From Symsagittifera roscoffensis (Eukaryota > Xenacoelomorpha > Acoela > Convolutidae), in NCBI RefSeq assembly GCF_963678635.1, contig NC_087068.1:1738001-1798000 (forward strand): DNA of 60,000 bases. The letters are read 5' to 3'. Within the stretch, counting starts at the first letter, position 1. Each line of letters begins with the position of its first letter. A program made the translations under genes and the position numbers. The notes beneath the pieces are model-generated. The model did not search any database, had not been told where the DNA came from, and was given only the letters and a program-made list of their open reading frames with translations. Positions 52,752-60,000 of the stretch are shown here, piece after piece.

Positions 52752-54553
52752 GCCGCCAACTTGGATCACTACACCGATCAAATTCCCACCCAACCAATCT
52801 TACCTCTCCAATCCCAATAATACCACTTTTTGCTTTTCCGCCACCCGATTTTCCACCTAGTAATGTAACATCAGGCATGAATTCCGACACTAATTCACAC
52901 ATCTCAGTTTTATATTCCATCTCACAACTCAATAACCCGAATATTGAAACCCCCGATGAATTTGCCGACTCAGAACCATCCCCATCCAATAATTTTCATA
53001 ACTCTTCTAATTTTTCTCAACCCCCTTTTCAACCCATATTATCCAATAACCCTGACCCAATCACTCACACACCCTCTTATGCTTCCCAAGTTACCCCAAC
53101 CTACTCCTCATACCATTCTGACCAATCATCTCATTCTCCAGACACCCCCCGAATCTCCCCAGAGCTAGATAATTTTATTACCCTTCAACAACAACCCTAC
53201 CACCTTAATACCCCAACCATAAACCAAATCTCCTCCACAATAAATTCATCCAACCCCCCTACCCCTACACCCTCTTCAAATTATACTGAATCATTAGCAC
53301 CATCATCCACATCAACTGAATCTTCACTCAACACTAATAGAGCTTACCGCACTTTTAAAAGAAAGTTCCCCAACCATCCTTTCCCAGCAAAACCAGGAAC
53401 AGCCCGTGAATACATCAACCATCCCAAGCATACTAACACAAAAGAATTTTTAGCCATCACCTTACCCTCATTTCCACAATACACCTTAAACACCCCCCAC
53501 GACACTAACGAAACACGCAACTTTGTAGATGAATACGTTTTAATGCCCACTCTCTCTTGGACCTCATATTATCATTTTACTAACCCTCTTTGCTTACCTT
53601 TATCTAACACTCACATCGATATAGAGCGAAATACGGACATGCTATATCGACTCACTACACCACTAACCGCTAGACAATTTACTTACGTTGGATATAAAAA
53701 ATCACTAAAAACACACACTGCACCTAGAGCTAACGAATATACACTCGAATACTATGATCACAACATCATCAGAGCTAACCAAGATCAATTCTTAGACGAC
53801 GATCGTTTCGCTAATCCACAAATTACCGAGAAATTTTTCATCAAGACACCATATATATTTACACTAAACATCTTCGACCGAAAGTTTGATCACATTATTT
53901 CAGAAGCACTAACAGACACACAAGCATACGAAAGTTTTAAAGAACGCTTCCAAATATTTTCACTAACCTTTCATTTCCTTGCACCACACGAAAGAGATTT
54001 ACACTGCTCACACGATATTATGTTGCGCACTAAACAAACCCACACATATAGTTATTATCGCTTCATCCAAAATCACTTTGACCTACACACACCCTCTAGA
54101 CAACCACACCATCGTTTTCAATTCATTAATTCCAAATACACTTCACCATTTTTCCTAAATTTCACATATTGTATTAAAGACACTAACCTCCATGGTATTC
54201 TTCGTAATTATGACCCCATAACCCAAATGTACATCTTCTGTCCCATCACCAAGACCTTCAACGCCGAAGAATCCCGACCCTTCCTTATCCCGCACGAGTT
54301 TGTACAACCCATAGAAATCCCAATTTTAGAATTCATCCACAACACTAAATTCAATCACAAATTATATAACCTAATCCAAAACACACCTTATGAGTTTGCA
54401 GTTGGCACTGAAGAACTAACCACTATTAAGGCACTTCAATTGCTTTGGCCACTGCTTCAGACTAAAAATATCATCCGCATCTTAGCTAAACTACTAACAA
54501 CTTCAGAACTAATTCACGACATCTTCCCCCACGGTTTTTTCCCCGACGACTAA
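52748..54553 (+). CDS. Accessory protein of unknown function (601 residues)
   Basis: The start codon overlaps the envelope stop as ATGA, suggesting coupled termination-reinitiation. The first ~190 residues are Pro/Ser/Asn-rich disorder (FAFPPPDFPPSN). The rest looks globular, rich in aromatic residues and His (AYRTFKRKFPNHPF, HYFTN-like stretches, LHCSHDIM), and ends in an amphipathic Leu-rich segment (ALQLLWPLLQ) before FFPDD. There is no signal peptide, membrane helix or known enzyme motif. Its position 3' of env is where retroviruses keep regulatory or immune-modulating accessory genes, but I assign no function. Intact frame length and shared composition indicate that it is maintained. Confidence 0.7.
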   Translation: MSRQLGSLHRSNSHPTNLTSPIPIIPLFAFPPPDFPPSNVTSGMNSDTNSHISVLYSISQLNNPNIETPDEFADSEPSPSNNFHNSSNFSQPPFQPILSNNPDPITHTPSYASQVTPTYSSYHSDQSSHSPDTPRISPELDNFITLQQQPYHLNTPTINQISSTINSSNPPTPTPSSNYTESLAPSSTSTESSLNTNRAYRTFKRKFPNHPFPAKPGTAREYINHPKHTNTKEFLAITLPSFPQYTLNTPHDTNETRNFVDEYVLMPTLSWTSYYHFTNPLCLPLSNTHIDIERNTDMLYRLTTPLTARQFTYVGYKKSLKTHTAPRANEYTLEYYDHNIIRANQDQFLDDDRFANPQITEKFFIKTPYIFTLNIFDRKFDHIISEALTDTQAYESFKERFQIFSLTFHFLAPHERDLHCSHDIMLRTKQTHTYSYYRFIQNHFDLHTPSRQPHHRFQFINSKYTSPFFLNFTYCIKDTNLHGILRNYDPITQMYIFCPITKTFNAEESRPFLIPHEFVQPIEIPILEFIHNTKFNHKLYNLIQNTPYEFAVGTEELTTIKALQLLWPLLQTKNIIRILAKLLTTSELIHDIFPHGFFPDD

Positions 54554-54556
54554 CAG

Positions 54557-54637
54557 GTAAGTATGAATTAAATGAATATTACTAACTAATTAAAATATTA
54601 AAAAAAACTCACCATACTTTATCCATGTTTTCTTTAG
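54557..54637 (+). other. Candidate 81-nt intron directly after the last stop
   Basis: Donor CAG|GTAAGTATG at 54557, perfect branch site TACTAAC at 54580-54586 and acceptor TTTTCTTTAG ending at 54637. The stop codon is 54551-54553, so the junction would lie three bases downstream, too close to trigger nonsense-mediated decay. The donor might also pair with other acceptors. Confidence 0.6.
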
Positions 54638-56170
54638 ATTTTTAGCCTTCATCCGACAATCACCTACAAAAACCACAAAAGACAAATAAAAATCGCAAAT
54701 TTCATCAAACAGATTTCAAAAATTCTATTAATCTCTTACACTTATAAATTTATAAATTTAATACCAATGCAATAAATTCATTTCTAAAATTTTCCCCACA
54801 AAGCAGTAAATCTAATTATGATGAAAATTTGTAACTTAAAATTCCCCCATAACTAGCAGTAAATTTCCAAATTCTATGCAGTAAATTAATAAAATGCAAA
54901 TGCAGTACTAACCTTTTGATATTCTCATTTATTCGCACAGAAATTCTATCCACACTCGCACAGCTCGCCCACGAAGAATTGTTTAAAATAATGAATTTCA
55001 GTTTCAAGTTTTCACACTCAACAACTCTAACATATAATAACATGTTTCAAACCTTCCTTTAACCCGGTTGGAAAGGAATCATATACTAAACAAAACTAAC
55101 CAACGCAGCTTACTAAATACCACAAATCATAGAATAACAGCATGACTAAGAAAAGGAAACCAACGGTACCCAAACCGGATTAACCCAGTTTAAAACTGGA
55201 TAATTTATTCTTTTGAAGACTATTATAAAGTCTAAGAAAGAAATAATAAAACACAAAAAAGTCGAAAGACAAACCCATACCACGAACAATTTGCTTTTTG
55301 GAAAAAGGACATAACCAACAAGACATAAGAAAAACCACAACAAACCCAACATAAAACGTTGTCACATAACAGGACCCCTCACAAAAACCGCATGAAATCA
55401 TACTCCCACTCCTGGCCTAACCCACCAGGAAGGACGTCCTGAGCATGCTCTATAGCCGGCCTAACCCACCGCGCTACATCCACGCTTTGTGACCACACCT
55501 CTATTTTTAATAAGAGCTACTCAAGGGTGAGTAACTCTTCAAAATAACCGAACTAAAACAAAAAGCTTTTGTGAAAACAACTAACTAAAATCATAATTAA
55601 AAAATATTAAACTAATAAATGTTTTATAAAATGTAAATTACATTATGCAATACATAGATCAGAATACAACACCAAGGACGAACATCTAAAGACAAAACGA
55701 CCCCACTACACTCGAGAGAGAATGACCAACCACAATCGATATGCCACTCACAATCACAACTCAAAGGATTTAGAATACGACTTGACTTCGCAGAAAAGGA
55801 CTTCATTGAACTAGACCAATGACCACCTCGATGTTCAAGTATACGTACAGATCCGAGTAACCAGGCATCCCCTCCACGCACAATCTCCACGCCATTCCCA
55901 AACTAGATCAGACACAAAAGAAGTTCTCCACGCAGAACAGAAAAACCTGACATAGCCAACCATTCTGAAACCAGATTTGAGTTTGTTGCAAAGACTTAGT
56001 CGTTGTCACTAGAAGACACAACGTCTTATGTCTCTAACTCCAGCTTCCTGGAACTTCTTTAACAAAAAGGAAACAGAAGAAATAAGATGTTCGCCAAACA
56101 CCAACGTCCATCATCCATCCTTCGAATTGCAGAAGAACTATTCTAAAAAACTCTGTAAAACCCGGATGGG
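54638..56170 (+). other. 3' untranslated region with RNA-structure candidates
   Basis: No coding frame is supported. 'gcagtaaat' recurs several times at 54800-54910. A CCTGG...CCAGG hairpin with two abutting 10-bp palindromes lies at 55411-55450, and 'ggcctaacccacc' is duplicated (55414 and 55458). The sequence just before the 3' LTR (...cccggatggg) is only a weak polypurine tract. Confidence 0.5.
55411..55450 (+). ncRNA. Hairpin plus two adjacent perfect palindromes
   Basis: CCTGG/CCAGG encloses a 9-base loop at 55411-55429. AGGACGTCCT (55431-55440) and GAGCATGCTC (55441-55450) are perfect 10-bp palindromes directly side by side, in a GC-rich island within AT-rich UTR. This is compatible with an export element or RNA-dimer contact (inference). 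Confidence 0.45.
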
Positions 56171-56580
56171 TGGAACCTGATCTAAACTACATTTTATGAT
56201 TGGATAAATTAGATATTTTACCAATGTAAAGTATTTAATATTAACCAATCATGATCCATCTAACTAACAACCCACTTATTTGTAAGTGCTGAAGTTACTT
56301 GTAATTTCAGCACCAGAGAGATTTGAATTTAACTTAGAAATTAGTTGGACTCTCCCGAGCACTTCAACAGCCGCAATAAACCAGTATACCCTAGATCTAT
56401 TGAGCCTAGCAGAGACTAGTTAAACAACCTGAGACTAGATAGTATAAGAGTAAGATTAGGATCGGTATTAGACTAAGAAGTTGCACGAATCTATCCGGCC
56501 GAAAATAAGATAGCGTGACGAGCAGACGGTGTACCCTATCCGAAATTACTCTATGAGTTAACCAACTCGGTCCTAACTCA
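56171..56580 (+). repeat. 3' LTR
   Basis: 410 bp, no visible difference from the 5' LTR; AATAAA at 56375-56380. Followed by AAAC, the right target-site duplication. Confidence 0.95.
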
Positions 56581-56584
56581 AAAC
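56581..56584. repeat. Target-site duplication AAAC (right)
   Basis: Matches AAAC at 37657-37660. Confidence 0.8.
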
Positions 56585-57539
56585 TCATTCAATAAAAATT
56601 GTGAATAAATAGGTTGGCTCTGTTTTGCATTACTTTAAAACTCCATACATAAAGCAAAATTTGTAATTTTTTGACCGTAACAAGTGACCGTAAATCATCT
56701 TACTTCTTCTTTCCAACTTAATCCATGGCAACTCCTAGAAGAATCTTCGCCGCGTGATTTGTCCCTGTGTGGTTTGTATTTATTCATCGTTTCATGTAAT
56801 CGTATGAAACGTTGAATGTTCAAATCAATTCAAATTCAAAATAACTTCGAAACCACCTCATCGAAAAGTTATGTCTAAAGGTCATCCTGAAAAATTGAAA
56901 TTTGCATTGAGAAATTGCTCAAAAGTAGCAGATTACTCTCGTTATTATTTCGGAATCATTTTTATTTCGGAATCATTATTATTTCGGAATTTTTATCATT
57001 TGCAATAAAAGAAAACAATTGAACCAGACGGAAAAAAAATGCAAGCCCCTAATTTAAAACCTGTTTTGACCATGAGAAATACTTTCAGTCTGAAATATTA
57101 AGCTTTACATATAAAATAAGTCTGAAATAGATTATTTGCTTTTTTAAATTAAATTTCTTTGTTTCTTTTTTGGCAACTCTCTATTTTTAGTTTTTTATAT
57201 AGTGGCGCTGTAGTTTTAACATTTTTGTTGAACAGTGTTTAAAGTTTCTAAAAAAAACAGATCTTAAGACAGTGAAATGGCGATGAACTAGAAAGTGAAC
57301 TTGTAAAAATTTATTTGAAATATCATGAGTGCAAGGCAAAACGGCAAAACGGAAATATCAAAAGTGCAAGGCAAAATTGTATATTAACTTGAGAGCCCTG
57401 ATTCAAAAAAATTGCCAGCCAACAATGGTATGCAGTGCAACTTTTCAAAACATTAAAAAATATAAGTCAAAGGTGAAAGTCTTATAATATTCTGTGAAAA
57501 ATTTGGCGTAAAGTTCAGTTTGTTCAAAGATTTCAGGAG
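56585..57539. other. Intergenic
   Basis: AT-rich, with no gene recognised; 'atttcggaatcatt' repeats locally near 56947-56990. Confidence 0.45.
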
Positions 57540-58500
57540 TTGTTCATAAATTTTTTTTAAATCATAAAATAGTCTGAAAAGAAAACCGTTCAGACTATTT
57601 TTTCACAATAACAAATTACTTTTTTATTCGAAATTTGAACAAAAAAAGAAGTTAATAAGCGCTAAAAAACTACCCTCGAAATCAACATCTTTTATATTTG
57701 ATTTCCGTCAGACATCCTTCAATACCAATGCAGCTTAATCCTGTTTTTCAACTTTCAATGAACAAGTTTATAAGAAACCTGTAAGCTAGTTTCCAGCCTG
57801 TAAATGTTCAATATAACCTTGCATTCAAATTGTTCCAAAAATTTCTGATTATTGATCTCAGTTTCATGATTATACTGAATAAGAACAGTTATCTAATAAC
57901 AGCTGATTGTATTATATTTTTCGGCTCAAAGGTTTTCGAGCTTTAAATTTTACGGTTTTTCATTTGAAAGTATTATTAGTGAACACACATCAGAGACTTT
58001 AAGTTTCAGACTTCAAGTAACTGTAAAATAGTCTGAAAAAAAAATCGTTCAAACTTTTTTTCTCAATAACAAATTACTTTTTTATTCGAAATTTGAACGA
58101 AAAAAAAGTTTAAAAAGCGCTAATAAAAATTGCCCTAGAAATCAACATCTTTTGTTTTTGATGTCCGTCAGAAATCTTTCAATACCAATGCAGCCTAATT
58201 CCCTACTGCATCCTGTTTTCAATTTTCAACAGAATCAGTTAGTGATTGAAGTTATTAAAAATCTGTAAGCTAGTTTCTAGCCTGTAATTCTTCAAAAAAA
58301 CATTGAATTAAAATTATTTCAAAAATGTTGATTTTTGATCTCATTTTAATAATCATACTATATTAAAATAGTTTTCTAGAACCAGCTGATTGTAACATAC
58401 TTTTCAGCTTAAAGTTTTTTGGGCTTTAAATTTATGGTTTTTTTTCTAGTTAAATTAATGAACACATATCAGAGACGTTAGGTTTCAGACTTCAAGTGAC
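57540..58500 (+). repeat. Two-copy tandem duplication, unit about 475 bp
   Basis: 57545-58015 and 58016-58500 align along their length: 'aaatagtctgaaaa', 'aacaaattacttttttattcgaaatttgaac', 'aatcaacatctttt', 'caataccaatgcagc', 'cagctgattgta' and 'tttcagacttcaagt' recur in the same order, with moderate divergence. There is no coding frame. Confidence 0.65.
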
Positions 58501-58789
58501 TGTAAGATTTGCTGGAAAAAAAACTAAGGTGATATTTTGGTTTTATAATTCGTTAAATAGACTTGGTTTAATACCAAAAATACTTGCTTTTGTTTTTTCG
58601 TCATTCAAAATTAGTTTATTCTCCGTTATACATGCATTAGTTTTGATGCGTATCATTGGATTGTTGAATTTTGGATGGTTTCAACATATGTTAACGAGTG
58701 AATTTTGCTTGTTTTTCTCAACTCAAGAGAGAATCTCGCTATTCATACTCGCGTGGTTCACTTTTCGAGAACTCCAAAATATATACTAT

Positions 58790-58965
58790 ATACTAATCTT
58801 GAGGGGGAGCGCGCGCCGAAGAAACGCAATTTTTTTGGTCAAAATTTTCCAAAAACTGCGTAAAAACGCCCTTTTTGGCCTGTTTTTTCAAAATTTTGCC
58901 CGCGGGGCTGAAATTTTGGCTAAAACAGGGTCTTTGTAGTTTTTTATGAGACCTCAGAAAATCAA
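58790..58965 (+). mobile_element. hAT-type MITE fragment
   Basis: 'gagggggagcgcgcgccgaa', a 'ggtcaaaattttccaaaaa' stretch, 'ggcctgtttttt' and 'aacagggtctttgtag' match the MITE core in order; both ends are missing. Confidence 0.6.
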
Positions 58966-59324
58966 AACTGCCTTTTTACCCTACAAATTTCCGTTGCGTA
59001 CTATTCCTTGCTGGTAACTTTGTATCACAAATACATGAAGGATTTCTAATACCAAAGAAACGTCAAATGAAGTTTCAAACATTAATTCTTCACTGCACAA
59101 AAGATGTCATTTTAACTATCATGACACCCATTATGGATAGTAACCGAAAATAGTTGAAAATAGTCTAAAAAGTGAAATCTCAAACAGGGGTCTGATGAAA
59201 AAGCTTTAAAACGATTATCGCGGCATTCTGATTATTATTTCTGCAAATATTTTAATTTATTTTTATTATTTTTATTATTTTTATTATTCAGATTATTATT
59301 TTGAAAAAACAGGTAAAAAAGCCA
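58966..59324. other. Intergenic
   Basis: No gene; a short 'tttttattattt' microsatellite-like run lies near 59255-59300. Confidence 0.45.
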
Positions 59325-59515
59325 TTTTTGGGCTCTTTTTGGAAAATTTTGACAAAAAAATCACGTTTTTTTGGGCACGCGCTCCCCCTCAAAGTTAGTA
59401 TATATTGGAGCCGAAGGCGCCTTTAGAAAAATTTTAGGGTCTGTCGGCCAAAAATGGATTTCTTAAAAAGTACCAAAGGGGGACCCTTTGGGTCGGCAGG
59501 GGGTCGAACCGGGGG
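59325..59515 (-). mobile_element. hAT-type MITE fragment, inverted
   Basis: It reads as the reverse of the MITE core: 'gcgctccccctcaaagttag', 'ggagccgaaggcgccttt' and 'gggtcggcagggggtcgaa'. This is the same arrangement as 34150-34290. Ends are not preserved. Confidence 0.6.
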
Positions 59516-59865
59516 GTGATTTCTGGTATCTGCTTTTGCATGAAAAATCTTAAAGGCATTCAAAGACCGAATTCTCACCCCCATTTAGGGGTCATTATTG
59601 AATTATAAGTTATTATTACCTTTGGAAGTTGGGTGCGAATATGGAAAAAACTCTGATAGGTTGTTTTGAAGTAGTTTCAAAAGCAAATATCCTTTGCTGA
59701 TTACCAAGAATTAAAGTAAAAGCCATCGCAAAGTTTTAAAAAAAATGGAGATCTCAATGATTACATGTACATACATATTCTATCATATTTCCCAACACCG
59801 CAATTTACAGAAATAGTTATTAAATTGTTCTATACTTTCTTTTTGATTATAAATTCCGATTTCTT
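59516..59865. other. Intergenic / 3' flank of the edge gene
   Basis: No gene seen. It probably includes the 3' flank of the minus-strand gene that ends at 59866. Confidence 0.45.
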
Positions 59866-60000
59866 TTATTGAATAACTTCATCCTCCCCCTCTTCGTCTA
59901 CAGGTGCTTGTTGTTGTTTCTTCTTTCCCAGAGGGGGTGGGTCCAATTTCAACTTCGCCATCTGTTTTTCCACCCCTCCCAACAATTTCACCAACTCTTT
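59866..60000 (-). CDS. C-terminal end of an unidentified cellular protein (partial)
   Basis: The minus strand is open for 44 codons from the window edge to TAA. The tail reads LVKLLGGVEKQMAKLKLDPP, then a Lys/Gln stretch (GKKKQQQ) and an acidic end (DEEGEDEVIQ). Its base composition is far less AT-rich than the flank, and the helical-then-acidic tail looks like a conserved intracellular protein. AATAAA overlaps the stop codon (C-AATAAA-AG). The product cannot be named from this piece; the rest of the gene lies outside the window. Confidence 0.65.
   Translation of the reverse strand, partial: KELVKLLGGVEKQMAKLKLDPPPLGKKKQQQAPVDEEGEDEVIQ

Larger units (their letters stand above)
37661..56580 (+). 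mobile_element. Intact 18.9-kb retrovirus-like Ty3 element with envelope and accessory genes
   Basis: It is bounded by two 410-bp LTRs that I read as identical and by an AAAC duplication, so integration is recent. Order: LTR, primer site, 1.2-kb structured leader, small basic protein, Gag-Pol, two small membrane proteins, an AUG-less frame, envelope-like glycoprotein, a 601-residue unknown protein, 1.6-kb 3' UTR, LTR. No frame shows a lesion. The Pol order protease-RT-RNase H-integrase with GPY module places it in Ty3/Metaviridae. The plus strand is strikingly A- and C-rich and G-poor throughout the coding part, unlike the flanks. At 18.9 kb it is far longer than ordinary gypsy/errantivirus elements. 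Confidence 0.95.

Noticed and set aside
58496-58939. 147-codon frame near the right end
   Set aside because: Its second half is MITE core, which yields the same peptide wherever the MITE occurs (also near 22544); the first half is AT-rich with no motif.

Overview
The window is animal nuclear DNA from an unidentified invertebrate with an AT-rich, repeat-laden genome. Evidence: GT-AG introns with a TACTAAC branch site, AATAAA poly(A) signals, Ty3/gypsy, Ty1/copia and LINE relics, and hAT-type MITEs. I cannot name the species. A 200-base assembly gap lies at 19124-19323.

Layout. 1-3022: a decayed minus-strand Ty3/gypsy element (gag, zinc knuckle, RT, RNase H). 3330-5100: a degraded MITE and other non-coding repeats. 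5106-11486: a plus-strand gene for a very long, secreted, Ser/Asp/Glu-rich repeat protein; its apparent stop lies inside a consensus splice donor, so a short second exon at 11658-11922 may belong to it. 11930-21190: a composite of dead minus-strand Ty3/gypsy pieces (two gag remnants, one integrase, three RT copies), partly multiplied by segmental duplication. 21200-30725: AT-rich intergenic DNA with hAT-type MITEs, an 847-bp TIR element, ATTATAAT-rich blocks and diverged direct and inverted repeats. 30726-34315: a MITE split by a minus-strand copia element. 34316-37656: a probable small secreted-protein gene on the minus strand and a LINE scrap.

The outstanding object is 37661-56580: an 18,920-bp LTR element with two 410-bp LTRs that I read as identical, a 4-bp AAAC target-site duplication, and no visible damage in any reading frame. 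It encodes a small basic protein, a 2740-residue Gag-Pol (capsid, CCHC knuckle, protease, RT, RNase H, DD35E integrase, GPY module), two tiny hydrophobic proteins, a 377-codon frame with no AUG, an 872-residue envelope-like glycoprotein and a 601-residue protein of unknown function. Neighbouring frames overlap by 4 to 26 nt. The leader and 3' UTR carry repeated stem-loops and adjacent palindromes, and a canonical short intron begins three bases after the last stop. Errantivirus-type elements with an envelope gene are usually well under 10 kb, so this looks like a recently mobile retrovirus-like Ty3 lineage with an unusually large accessory gene set. The logical reading is Gag-Pol from the genomic RNA and the downstream genes from one or more spliced RNAs, with Env and the accessory proteins making an enveloped particle possible; this is inference.

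56585-60000: AT-rich DNA with a 0.48-kb tandem duplication, two MITE fragments and, at the right edge, the last 44 codons of an unidentified minus-strand cellular gene.
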